Positions 24,398-34,019 of a stretch of DNA of 64,000 nt are shown here, in pieces. The stretch's first letter is position 1, and each line of letters starts with the position of its first letter. The notes under the pieces are model-generated. The model was not told the DNA's origin. It worked only from the letters and a program-made list of their open reading frames with translations, and did no database searches. Made by a program: the position numbers and the translations under genes. Source of the DNA: Hyphomicrobiales bacterium (lineage in GTDB: Bacteria; Pseudomonadota; Alphaproteobacteria; Rhizobiales; Beijerinckiaceae); NCBI GenBank assembly GCA_900470775.1, contig UCBZ01000022.1:58780-122779 (forward strand), written 5' to 3'.

Positions 24398-25525
24398 ATG
24401 GACCGCGTCAAGGCGCAGGACGAGACGAGCGACGAGGGCAGGGGTAGCGAAAGCGAGCGCTTGCACAAGGCCGCGCCTGATCTGAAAGCGCTGGCGATCG
24501 CACTCGGATTGTCGCAATCGACCGTCAGCCGCGCCCTGCGCGCCCATCCCGGCATCCCCGAGACGACCCGCAGCCGGGTTGCGGCTGCCGCTGAGGCGAT
24601 GGGTTACCGGCCCAATGCCCGCGCACGGAGCCTCGCGACCGGCCGGGCCGAGGCGATCGGGCTCGTCTTCCCGCTCGAGCGGCTGCAACTGCCGGAGACC
24701 AATTTCGTCGAGGTTCTGTCGGGCATCTCGACGGTGGTGACGCGCCGCAATTACAGCCTGCTGCTGGCGCCGTTCGAGGATGACGAGGCGGCTGTCCTGC
24801 GCAAGCTCGCCGCGTCGAAGACCGTCGATGGCGTCATCATCACGCGGCCGCTGGTCGACGATCCACGGATCGCGCTTTTGAACCGGCTCGGGCTGCCCTT
24901 CGTCGTGCATGGCCGAAGCGAGGTCAGCGAACCCTTCTCCTTCGTCGATACCGACAACGACGCGGCTTTCGAGCGCCTGACCACCCTGCTGCTCGACCAT
25001 GGCCACCGCAATATCGTGGTGGTGAACGGCCTGGAGCGGTTCCGTTACGCCGCGACGCGGGGGAAAAGCTTTCTGCGTGCCTTCGCCGCGCGCGGTCTGA
25101 CCCCGCAGCCGGGGGCGATCGAGTTCGTGTCCATGACCGAGTCGACGGGCTACGAAACGGCGATGCGCCGGCTCGATGCGCTGGAGCCGCCGACGGCCTT
25201 CATCTGCGGCTCGGTGTTTCAGGCGCGCGGGGTCTATCGCGCGATCGCCGAGCACGGGCTTCGCGTTGGAGCCGACATCTCCGTCGTGTGTCACGATGAC
25301 GGCGTCCGCGGCATCAGCGCGGCCGACTTCGTGCCGCCGCTGACCGCGACCGCGACCTCCATCGGCGCGGCGGGCGAGGAGCTCGCCCTGATGCTGATCG
25401 ATCAGATCGAAGCCGGGACCCCCGTCACCATGCGCAGGATCCTGCCTTTCGATCTCATCCTTCGCGAGTCGGTCGGCCTGGCCGTTCCATCGGGTGGTCT
25501 GCCCAAGGCCATGCGCGCTGGCTGA
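24398..25525 (+). CDS. LacI-family repressor of the sugar ABC operon
   Basis: A 375-aa regulator. After a 25-residue polar leader, the HTH covers about residues 28-75 (LKALAIALGLSQSTVSRALRAH, then MGYRPNARARSLATGRAEAIGL, the hinge). A periplasmic-binding-protein-like effector domain follows, with VDGVIITRPLVDDPRI and a C-terminal TATATSIGAAGEELALMLIDQIE. It is divergent from the ABC operon, with a perfect operator in the 153-bp gap, so it most likely represses the transporter until the sugar or a derivative binds. It is followed by an aldose epimerase gene on the same strand. Confidence 0.95.
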   Translation: MDRVKAQDETSDEGRGSESERLHKAAPDLKALAIALGLSQSTVSRALRAHPGIPETTRSRVAAAAEAMGYRPNARARSLATGRAEAIGLVFPLERLQLPETNFVEVLSGISTVVTRRNYSLLLAPFEDDEAAVLRKLAASKTVDGVIITRPLVDDPRIALLNRLGLPFVVHGRSEVSEPFSFVDTDNDAAFERLTTLLLDHGHRNIVVVNGLERFRYAATRGKSFLRAFAARGLTPQPGAIEFVSMTESTGYETAMRRLDALEPPTAFICGSVFQARGVYRAIAEHGLRVGADISVVCHDDGVRGISAADFVPPLTATATSIGAAGEELALMLIDQIEAGTPVTMRRILPFDLILRESVGLAVPSGGLPKAMRAG

Positions 25526-25682
25526 GCCGGCGGTGGTCGCGCGGACAGACTCCTTACGTAGATCATCGTGCGGGGGCGGACGGCTCGTGACGGCTGCGGA
25601 GATGTCGATTTCCAGGTCCGGCGCCTTATCCGATAATGTCGTACTCGCACGACCGTCCCGTCGCGCGGTTTAGGGAACGAGT

Positions 25683-26768
25683 ATGAACGCTGTCGCAGAA
25701 GCCGGGTCCATTGTCCGCGACGTCTTCGGCCGTTTGCCCGATGGGCGTGCGGTCGAGCGCTTGTTCCTGCGCGGGGCCGATGGTTTCGAGGTCGCGATCA
25801 TGACCTATGGCGCCGCGATCCAGGCGCTTCATGTGCCCGATCGCGCGGGCAAGATCGCCGATATCGTGCTTGGTCATGACCGGCTCGCGCCCTATCTGGC
25901 GAGGCGCGATTTCTTCGGCGCGAGCATCGGGCGCTACGCCAACCGCATCGCGGGGGCTGCCTTCACGCTCGACGATGTCCGCTGCCGGCTATCCGCCAAT
26001 GACGGCGGCAACGCCCTGCATGGCGGCGTCGGTGGCTTCGACCAGGCGCTCTGGGCCGTCGAGGCTGTCGGGGGAGGGCCGGAGCCTTTTGTCACGCTCC
26101 GGCATGTCAGCCCCGATGGCGCGGACGGCTTTCCCGGCACGCTGACCACGCGGCTGACCTATCGGATCACCGCCGCGCAGGAGCTGACGCTCGCCTTCGA
26201 GGCCACGACCGACCGGCCGACGGTCGTCAACCTGACCCATCACAGCTTCTTCAATCTCGGCGGAGTCGCGGAGCACCGCGACGTGCTGGACCATGAGCTG
26301 ACGCTCCTTGCCGAGCACGTCTTGCCGATCGATGCCGGGCTGATCCCGCATGGCGAAGCCATGGCGGTCGGCGGCACGCCTTTCGATTTCCGGTCGCCGC
26401 AACCGATCGGCGGTCGCATCCGCGAGGCTCATGAGCAATTGCGGCTGGCGCGCGGCTATGATCATTGCTTCGTGCTGGGCGACGCGCCAGCCCCGTCACC
26501 CCGCTTGGCGGCGCGCGTGGTCGAGCCTGCATCGGGCCGGGTTCTGGAACTTCTGACCGACCAGCCGGGGCTCCAGTTCTATTCCGGCAATTTTCTCGAC
26601 GGCACGGTCAAGGGCAAGTCCGGCCGGCTCTATCGCCAGTCGGACGCCTTTTGCCTGGAGCCGCAACTCTGGCCCGACGCCCCGAACCGGCCCGACTTTC
26701 CATCGTCACGTCTCGATCCGGGCCAGACCTATCGACACGTCTCGGTCTTCCGCTTCTCGATGATCTAG
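25683..26768 (+). CDS. galM: Aldose 1-epimerase (mutarotase)
   Basis: A 361-aa GalM-type enzyme interconverting alpha and beta anomers of free aldoses. Motifs include MTYGAAIQALHVPDRAG, FFGASIGRYANRIAGAAF, the catalytic-His segment VNLTHHSFFNLGG near residues 182-195 and the catalytic-Glu segment FCLEPQLWPDAPNRP near 322-336. It is located after the lacI-type gene and 157 bp from it, and probably processes the sugar taken up by the neighbouring ABC importer. Confidence 0.95.
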   Translation: MNAVAEAGSIVRDVFGRLPDGRAVERLFLRGADGFEVAIMTYGAAIQALHVPDRAGKIADIVLGHDRLAPYLARRDFFGASIGRYANRIAGAAFTLDDVRCRLSANDGGNALHGGVGGFDQALWAVEAVGGGPEPFVTLRHVSPDGADGFPGTLTTRLTYRITAAQELTLAFEATTDRPTVVNLTHHSFFNLGGVAEHRDVLDHELTLLAEHVLPIDAGLIPHGEAMAVGGTPFDFRSPQPIGGRIREAHEQLRLARGYDHCFVLGDAPAPSPRLAARVVEPASGRVLELLTDQPGLQFYSGNFLDGTVKGKSGRLYRQSDAFCLEPQLWPDAPNRPDFPSSRLDPGQTYRHVSVFRFSMI

Positions 26769-26783
26769 AGGGCCGCGCCGGGT

Positions 26784-28127
<1,344 letters not shown>

Positions 28128-28195
28128 TTATCCGCGCGTGCTGCACTGCGCAAATTGATAGTCTTTCAAGCCGATATCGATTATTTTGATGCCCC

Positions 28196-29188
28196 ATGCG
28201 GACGCTCGACCTCGCCTTGCTCAGGAACTTCGCTGTCATCGCGCGCACGGGCTCGATCAGCGTCGCCTCCGCGCAGGTCGGGCGGACGCAGTCGGCCTTG
28301 AGCATGCAGATGCAGCGCCTGGAAGCGCTGACGGGGCAACCTCTGCTGCATCGCAGCGGATCGGGCGTGCGGCTGACCACCGCCGGCGAAAAGCTGCTGG
28401 CGCATGCCGAGTCTCTCCTGGCCAGGCATGACGACATCCTCGCCGATATGCGCGGGACCGGGCTGAAGGGATCGGTCAGCCTCGGCTGTCCCGAGGATTA
28501 TTCGATCGCCTTCCTGCCCGAGTTGCTGCGCGGCTTTTGCGCGCTGCATCCCGACGTCGAGCTGCGCATGGTCTGTGCACCGACCTCGGAACTGCGCCCG
28601 CTGCTGCATCGTCGCCAGATCGAGATGGCGTTGGTATCGCTGCCGGACCCGGCCGGCGCCGAGGTCATCCGCAGGGAAAACTTCGTCTGGGTCGCGGACG
28701 CGGCCGAGCCGGGCATCCTCGACCAACCCGTCCTCCCGCTGGCGCTGTCCGCCCCGATGACGCTCGATCACCGGGCCGCTTGCGACGCGATGCGGGCGGC
28801 CGATCGGCGATATAGGGTCGCCTTCGCCAGCAACAGCCTGGCGGGGCTCATCGCCATTGCCCGTTCCGGCCAGGCCATCAGCGTGCTGACCCAGACGGCC
28901 GTCCCGCCGGATCTCTATGTCGTCACGGCCGGATTGCCGCCGCTTCCGGCGATCGGAATCGCCCTGGAGTTCGCCGAGTTGCGGCCATCATCTGCCGCAA
29001 AAGCGCTGGGCGATCATATCCGCAGCGCGCTGCCCGCCCTGAGAAGCGCCGGAGGCTCCGTGTCATTGCCGACCCAGTCTCCGGCAGGTCAGGTCTTGGC
29101 TGGAGCGGACGCGCTCGCTGGCCATGCCGAAAGGGCCTGCTCGGCGACGTCCTCCAGCATCTCGCAGGTGAACCCGGCCTTGGCCTGA
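28196..29188 (+). CDS. dgdR: LysR-family regulator next to dgdA
   Basis: A 330-aa LysR-type regulator. The winged HTH at residues 1-60 reads LALLRNFAVIARTGSISVASAQVGRTQSALSMQMQRLE. The effector domain follows (SVSLGCPEDYSIAFLPELLRGFCALHPDVELRM, then QAISVLTQTAVPPDLYVV). It is divergent from dgdA, so it probably activates that gene in response to a dialkylglycine. The last 34 codons or so run antisense through the remains of a TetR gene and are not typical LysR sequence, which suggests that a deletion removed the original stop and gave the protein a new tail. Confidence 0.88.
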   Translation: MRTLDLALLRNFAVIARTGSISVASAQVGRTQSALSMQMQRLEALTGQPLLHRSGSGVRLTTAGEKLLAHAESLLARHDDILADMRGTGLKGSVSLGCPEDYSIAFLPELLRGFCALHPDVELRMVCAPTSELRPLLHRRQIEMALVSLPDPAGAEVIRRENFVWVADAAEPGILDQPVLPLALSAPMTLDHRAACDAMRAADRRYRVAFASNSLAGLIAIARSGQAISVLTQTAVPPDLYVVTAGLPPLPAIGIALEFAELRPSSAAKALGDHIRSALPALRSAGGSVSLPTQSPAGQVLAGADALAGHAERACSATSSSISQVNPALA

Positions 29189-29346
29189 ACCGTCATGGCC
29201 GCCTCCGGCAGATCGCCCTCGGCCTTCGCCCGCTCGAAGCGTTCGCGAAGCCGCGCCTGACCGGCGGCGAGAAAATCGATCAGCGCCTGCCGCACAGGTT
29301 CTGCTTCCCCTGGTCGCGACGTCGTCACGGAAAGCCTGCTCAACAA
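29089..29346 (-). pseudogene. TetR-family regulator remnant (C-terminal part with an internal deletion)
   Basis: The frame encodes text typical of a TetR C-terminal domain: VRQALIDFLAAGQARLRERFERAKAEGDLPEAA, then directly TVQAKAGFTCEMLEDVAEQALSAWP. About 15 residues that usually join these blocks are missing. The N-terminal HTH domain is absent: the frame meets the merR promoter instead. It overlaps the 3' end of the LysR gene by 100 bp on the other strand. I read it as a decayed gene, not a functional small protein. Confidence 0.65.
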
Positions 29347-29351
29347 GCCGC

Positions 29352-29382
29352 TTGACTGAGAGTGCGCTCGAACCCCTAGCCT
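29352..29382 (+). promoter_or_regulatory. MerR-type promoter with 19-bp spacer
   Basis: TTGACT (29352-29357) and TAGCCT (29377-29382) are separated by exactly 19 bp, the elongated spacing of promoters remodelled by MerR regulators. The spacer carries the short dyad GAGTGCGCTC. It lies 29 bases before the merR-type ATG. Confidence 0.8.
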
Positions 29383-29411
29383 CCGATGCGTCGTGACGAG
29401 AGCGGGTGCTC

Positions 29412-29840
29412 ATGAAGATCGGTGAACTGGCCAAGCGTAGCGGACTGAGCGCGCACACCATCCGCTATTACGAGCGGATCGGGCTCTTGCCCTATGCCGA
29501 CCGGAATGGATCGCGCCACCGTGACTACGACGCATCGATCCTGCGCTGGATCGATTTTCTCGGTCGCCTGAAGACGACCGGAATGCCGATCCGGGAGATG
29601 CTGCGCTACGAAACCCTGCGGGAGCGCGGCGTCGGAACGGAAAGCGAGCGTCGTGAGCTCCTGGAAGAGCATCGTGAGCGTGTCCGCGCTCACCTTGCCG
29701 ATCTGGAGGCCTGCCTTCTCGTCCTCGACACCAAGATCGCCGGATATCCCGGCCTTGAACAGAGGATGCAGGATTATGACACAGCTCTCCCCGAACGCCG
29801 GCGAAAGCCGATTGGAGCGCGGCAAGCGCGCGCTCGCTGA
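29412..29840 (+). CDS. MerR-family transcriptional regulator
   Basis: A 142-aa regulator. The N-terminal winged HTH (MKIGELAKRSGLSAHTIRYYERIGLLP) is followed by a wing and a long dimerisation helix (ERRELLEEHRERVRAHLADLEACLLVLDTKI). No Cys metal site is visible, so an organic or redox signal is likely. A GTG six bases earlier is an alternative start. It overlaps the carboxymuconolactone-decarboxylase-type gene by 65 bp, so the two are co-expressed, and its own promoter has the 19-bp spacer expected for autoregulation. Confidence 0.92.
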   Translation: MKIGELAKRSGLSAHTIRYYERIGLLPYADRNGSRHRDYDASILRWIDFLGRLKTTGMPIREMLRYETLRERGVGTESERRELLEEHRERVRAHLADLEACLLVLDTKIAGYPGLEQRMQDYDTALPERRRKPIGARQARAR

Positions 29841-30195
29841 GATCGACGGCGAGGCCGGCCACAAGGTCGTCGCGGCACTTGCCGACATCGCGCCCGATTT
29901 CTCTCGCTACATTTTCGAATTCCCTTTCGGCGACATTTACAGCCGGCCAGGCCTCGATCTTCGGTCCCGCGAGATCGCGACCATCGCCGCGCTGACAGCG
30001 CTCGGCAACGCCGCCCCGCAGCTGAAGGTGCATATCGAGGCCGGACTCAATGTGGGCGTGACCCGCGACGAGATCACTGAAGTGATCATGCAGATGGCGG
30101 TCTATGCCGGGTTTCCGGCGGCTCTCAATGGTCTGTTCGCGGCCAAGGAGGTCTTCGGCCAGCGCGCGGCCGCCGCACGGGAGGAGGCGGCATGA
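29776..30195 (+). CDS. Carboxymuconolactone decarboxylase family protein
   Basis: A 139-aa all-helical protein of the CMD/AhpD superfamily. Blocks are ALADIAPDFSRYIFEFPFGDIYSRPGLDLRSREIATIAALTALGNAAPQLKVHIEAGLNVGVT and EVIMQMAVYAGFPAALNGLFAAKE. The CxxC pair of AhpD-type peroxidases is absent, so a decarboxylase-like or unknown role is more likely than peroxidase. The start at 29776 lies inside the merR gene, and the pair is a common MerR-controlled unit. Confidence 0.9.
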   Translation: MTQLSPNAGESRLERGKRALAEIDGEAGHKVVAALADIAPDFSRYIFEFPFGDIYSRPGLDLRSREIATIAALTALGNAAPQLKVHIEAGLNVGVTRDEITEVIMQMAVYAGFPAALNGLFAAKEVFGQRAAAAREEAA

Positions 30196-30216
30196 GACCG
30201 ATCGCCATAGGCCGCC

Positions 30217-31893
30217 TCACCCGGCGTAGCGGCAGATTCGATCGCGCTCCAACCCGGCCGGGTTGCGCTCGCTGGGCGAGCCATAGCCGCCGCCGCCTGA
30301 GGTTTCCAAGCGGATGATGTCGCCCTTGAGCAGCGGCAGGTTGTTGATCTTCGAGCCCAGCGCCTGCCGCTCGCCGTTGCGGATCAGCCAGAGCTTGCCG
30401 GCGCGCCCCGGCTCGCCGCCTTCCAGTCCGTAGGGCTGGAACTTGAAGCGCTCGAGATTGGCGGTGAAGACCGCGGCGGGGCTGTCCACGCGCCATTCGC
30501 GGAAGAGGCCGAGGCCGCCGCGATGGCGCCCGGCGCCGCCGGATCCGTCGATCAGGCCATAGGCCGTGACGGTCAGCGGCACGTCGGCCTCGATCATCTC
30601 GATCGGGATCGAGGCGTTGTTGTGCATGCCGTAGGAATAGGCGCTCAAGCCGTCCTGGTCGTCGTAGGCGCCGGTGCCGCCGATCTCGATCTCGACGAGC
30701 ACGCCGCGCTCGCCCTTTTCGCCGATGGTCTGGAAGGAGCAGACATAGGAGACGCCGTAATAGGCCGCCGGAACGCGGCCCGGCACGGCCTGATGCAGGG
30801 CGCCGAACATCGTCGTCGCCAGCCGGTGCGCGACCGCGACGCGGTTGGCGACGGGGGCGGGGTGGGACGGATTGACGATCAGCCCGTCGGGCGCGATCAC
30901 CGTGACCGGCCGGTAGCAGCCGGCATTGGCGGGGATGTCGCGGTCGGCGATCGCCATCACCGCGTAGTAGATCGCCGAACCCGAGGAGGCGAGGGTGGCG
31001 TTGATCGGGCCGGTCGCCTGTTTGCCGCAGCCGGAGAGATCGACGGTCATCTCCTCGCCCCTGACCTCGATGGCGGTGTGGATGCGGATCGGCTCGGGCA
31101 CGATGCCGTCATCGTCGAGAAAATCCTCGAAGCTGTAGCGCCCGTCGGGAATGCGCGAGATCATGGCGCGCACGGCGCGCTCGGAGCCGTCGAGCAGGCG
31201 CTTGCAGACCTCGACGATGGTTGCCGGCCCGAAGCGCGCGGCCAGACGTTGCATCGTGCCGTGCCCGACCGCGAGCGAGGCGAGCTGCGCCTGCAGATCG
31301 CCCATCAGCATGTCGGGCCGGCGGACGTTCTGGCGCATCATCGCCAGCACGTCCTCGTTCATCACGCCGCCGCGCACCAGTTTGAGCGGCGGGATGCGCA
31401 GGCCTTCCTGGAAGATTTCGGTCGCGGTCGCGGCATAGCTGCCGGCCGCCATGCCGCCCATGTCGAGATGGTGGCAAAGCGTGCCGACGATGGCGATGCG
31501 TTGCCCGTCAACATAGACCGGTCGATAGGCCAGGATGTCGGGGATGTGCTGGCCGCCGCAATAGGGGTCGTTGGTGATGACGACGTCACCCTCGGACCAT
31601 TGGTCGAGGGGCAGGAAGTCGCGCACGATGGTCAGCAGGCCGGCACTCATCGAGTTGAGGTGGCCGGGGATGCGGGCCGATTGCGCGATGTTGTAGCCGT
31701 CGCGGTCGAAGACGGCGGTGGAGTAATCCAGCATCTCGCGCACGATGGTCGAGCGGCTGGTGCGCCAGACCGTCACGTCCATTTCGGCTGCCGTGGCGGT
31801 GAAGGCGTTGCGCAGGACCTCGATGGTGACGGGGCCGAGATCCGCGGTTGCGGCGAGGGGCGGGGTGGCGGTCATTGCGATGGCGGTCATCAT
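30217..31893 (-). CDS. hyuB: Hydantoinase/oxoprolinase B subunit
   Basis: A 558-aa HyuB-family protein, the second subunit of ATP-dependent hydantoinases and 5-oxoprolinases. Family blocks are TIEVLRNAFTATAAEMDVTVWRTSRSTIVREMLDYSTAVFD, DVVITNDPYCGGQHIPDI, GTLCHHLDMGGMAAGS, and a C-terminal GGAGRHRGGLGLFREW with GGGGYGSP. Two adjacent ATGs are possible; the second is at 31890. It lies 10 bases after hyuA. Substrate choice between hydantoins and 5-oxoproline-like lactams cannot be made from the sequence. Confidence 0.94.
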   Translation of the reverse strand: MMTAIAMTATPPLAATADLGPVTIEVLRNAFTATAAEMDVTVWRTSRSTIVREMLDYSTAVFDRDGYNIAQSARIPGHLNSMSAGLLTIVRDFLPLDQWSEGDVVITNDPYCGGQHIPDILAYRPVYVDGQRIAIVGTLCHHLDMGGMAAGSYAATATEIFQEGLRIPPLKLVRGGVMNEDVLAMMRQNVRRPDMLMGDLQAQLASLAVGHGTMQRLAARFGPATIVEVCKRLLDGSERAVRAMISRIPDGRYSFEDFLDDDGIVPEPIRIHTAIEVRGEEMTVDLSGCGKQATGPINATLASSGSAIYYAVMAIADRDIPANAGCYRPVTVIAPDGLIVNPSHPAPVANRVAVAHRLATTMFGALHQAVPGRVPAAYYGVSYVCSFQTIGEKGERGVLVEIEIGGTGAYDDQDGLSAYSYGMHNNASIPIEMIEADVPLTVTAYGLIDGSGGAGRHRGGLGLFREWRVDSPAAVFTANLERFKFQPYGLEGGEPGRAGKLWLIRNGERQALGSKINNLPLLKGDIIRLETSGGGGYGSPSERNPAGLERDRICRYAG

Positions 31894-31903
31894 CGTCTCC
31901 CGG

Positions 31904-33973
31904 TCAGTTCTTGCGGGCGATCAGGGTGCCCATCGGGCCGGGCGCACAGGCCCATCCGGCGGTGAGCAGGATCGTGGTGTATTCCTCCTCGACCAAAGCG
32001 GGGCCGGTGATCTCGCCGGCGAGCGCGCTGCGGCGGAACACGGCGACATCGCTCCAGGCGCCATCGAGCAGGACGGGCCGCGTCTCCATGGCTTCGGAGG
32101 TTCCCGAGGCAGGAGCGGTCGCGGCGCTTGCGGTGCCGCCAGAGAGCACGCCGACGGCGGCGAGCCGCAGCGCCACCATCTCGACGGCCGCATTCTCATC
32201 GGCATAGGAGAAGCGCTGGGCGTGGCCTTCGTGGAAATCCGCGATGACGCGGGCCAGCGCCTCCTCCGTCGCCTCGGCATCCGCCCATGGCACGACCAGT
32301 TCCGAGGCCTGGCCCTTGTAGCGAAGGTCGGCCGAGACGGCGTAGCGGCGGGCCTCGACGGGGACGCCATCCTCGACCAGTTGCGCTTCGCCCTGTGCTC
32401 TCAGCTCGGCCAGCATGGTCGCGATGTGGGGCAGGCTGGCTGCGCTCGCCGGCATGACGCGGCTGCGGGCGAGGTCGTGGACGATGTCGGAATGCAGGAT
32501 GCCATAGGCCGAGAAGGTCGAGGCATCGGCCGGAAACACGACCTCCGAGATGCCGAGTTCCTCGGCAACGGGAATGGCATGCAGCCCGCCGGCGCCGCCG
32601 AAGGAGACCAGGCTGAAATCGCGGGGGTCGAGGCCCTTTTCGAACAGGCTCAGCCGCGCCGCTGCGGCGAGGCTGGTGTTGGTCACGGTCATCATGCCGT
32701 CGACAGCTGCCGTCATCGAGAGGCCGAGCGGTTGGCCGACTTTGGTCTCGATGGCGCTGCGGGCGCCGTCGAGTTCGAGTTTCATGGCGCCGCCGAGGAA
32801 ATAGCGTGGGTCGAGCCGGCCCATGACGAGATTGGCGTCGGTGACGGTCGGCTCCGTGCCGCCACGGTCGTAGCAGACCGGGCCGGGGCGGGAGCCGGCG
32901 CTGCGCGGGCCGACGCGCAGGCGGCCCGCTTCGTCGATCGAGGCGATCGAGCCGCCGCCGGAGCCGATCGTGCGGATTTCGATCATCGGCAGGCGCACGG
33001 GCAATTCGTCGATCTCGCCTTGGGTCATCTGGGTGACCGTGCCGTCGCGGACGACGCAGACGTCGAAGCTGGTGCCGCCCATGTCGACGCCGAGCAGGTT
33101 CGGTCGGTCGAGCGCCTGTGCCATGCGCAGCGTGGCGAGCGCGCCGCCCGAGGGTCCCGACAGCAGGAGGCGCGCCGGCTGGCGCTTGGCAACGTCGGCG
33201 CTGCAGACGCCGCCATTCGACTGGACGAGCAGCAGGCGCGCGCCAATCCCAGCTTCGGCGAGACGCGCGGTGAGCCGGTCGAGATAATTGCCGACGACCG
33301 GCAGCAGCAGCGCGTTCAGCACGGTCGTCGAGGTCCGTTCGAATTCGCGGATCTCGGGGCTGATGTCGGAGGAGAGCGAGACCGGGATTTCGGGGAAGCG
33401 CTGCGCCAGCCAGGCCGCCAGCGCCTTCTCATGCGCGTCGTTGCGATAGGCGTTGAGCAGCGAGACCGCGATGCTGGCGGGCGCGGCTGCCGCGATCTGC
33501 CCGGCGAGCCTATCCAGCGCCGCGAGGTCGAGCGGCGTCTCGACCGTGCCGTCGGCGCGCATGCGCTCGACCACGCCCAGGCGCCGGTCGCGCCGGATCA
33601 GCGGTTCCGCGCGTTTCTGACGGGCGGCGTAGATGTCGCGACGGTTGTGGCGGCCGATCTCGAGCACGTCCTCGAAGCCGGCCGTCGCGATCAGCACACC
33701 GGCGGCGAATTTGCGCTCCAGCACGGCGTTGGTGGCGATCGTCGTGCCGTGCAGCAGGATGCGGATGTCGGGGAGGGAAAAGCCGAAGCGCTCGCCCGCC
33801 TGCTGCAGGCCGGTCAGGAGGCCGATCGAGGGGTCCTCCGGGGTGGTTGGCGTCTTCAGGCTGGCGAGCGCGCCGGTGGTTTCGTTCAGGATCTGCAGGT
33901 CGGTGAAGGTGCCACCGATGTCGATGCCGATACGGATGAAGGGAACGGAGGTCACGGGTTCTCCAGTCGTCAT
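31904..33973 (-). CDS. hyuA: Hydantoinase/oxoprolinase A subunit
   Basis: A 689-aa HyuA-family ATP-dependent subunit with an actin-like nucleotide fold. The phosphate loop is RIGIDIGGTFTDLQ near the N-terminus. Further blocks are ILLHGTTIATNAVLERK, SNGGVCSADVAKRQPARLLLSGPSGGALA, GVDMGGTSFDVCVV and VSFGGAGGLHAIPVAEELG. Together with HyuB it opens a cyclic amide using ATP. It follows a TRAP importer on the same strand after 46 bases, which suggests that the importer brings in the cyclic substrate. Confidence 0.95.
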   Translation of the reverse strand: MTTGEPVTSVPFIRIGIDIGGTFTDLQILNETTGALASLKTPTTPEDPSIGLLTGLQQAGERFGFSLPDIRILLHGTTIATNAVLERKFAAGVLIATAGFEDVLEIGRHNRRDIYAARQKRAEPLIRRDRRLGVVERMRADGTVETPLDLAALDRLAGQIAAAAPASIAVSLLNAYRNDAHEKALAAWLAQRFPEIPVSLSSDISPEIREFERTSTTVLNALLLPVVGNYLDRLTARLAEAGIGARLLLVQSNGGVCSADVAKRQPARLLLSGPSGGALATLRMAQALDRPNLLGVDMGGTSFDVCVVRDGTVTQMTQGEIDELPVRLPMIEIRTIGSGGGSIASIDEAGRLRVGPRSAGSRPGPVCYDRGGTEPTVTDANLVMGRLDPRYFLGGAMKLELDGARSAIETKVGQPLGLSMTAAVDGMMTVTNTSLAAAARLSLFEKGLDPRDFSLVSFGGAGGLHAIPVAEELGISEVVFPADASTFSAYGILHSDIVHDLARSRVMPASAASLPHIATMLAELRAQGEAQLVEDGVPVEARRYAVSADLRYKGQASELVVPWADAEATEEALARVIADFHEGHAQRFSYADENAAVEMVALRLAAVGVLSGGTASAATAPASGTSEAMETRPVLLDGAWSDVAVFRRSALAGEITGPALVEEEYTTILLTAGWACAPGPMGTLIARKN

Positions 33974-34019
33974 GATGCGTTTGGAAGAAACAGGGGGTGA
34001 AGTCAGGTAGCGGGCGAGG

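Noticed and set aside
31745-34000. A 751-aa open frame on the plus strand opposite hyuA
   Set aside because: Shadow of hyuA; no recognisable motifs, whereas the minus-strand frame has the complete HyuA pattern.
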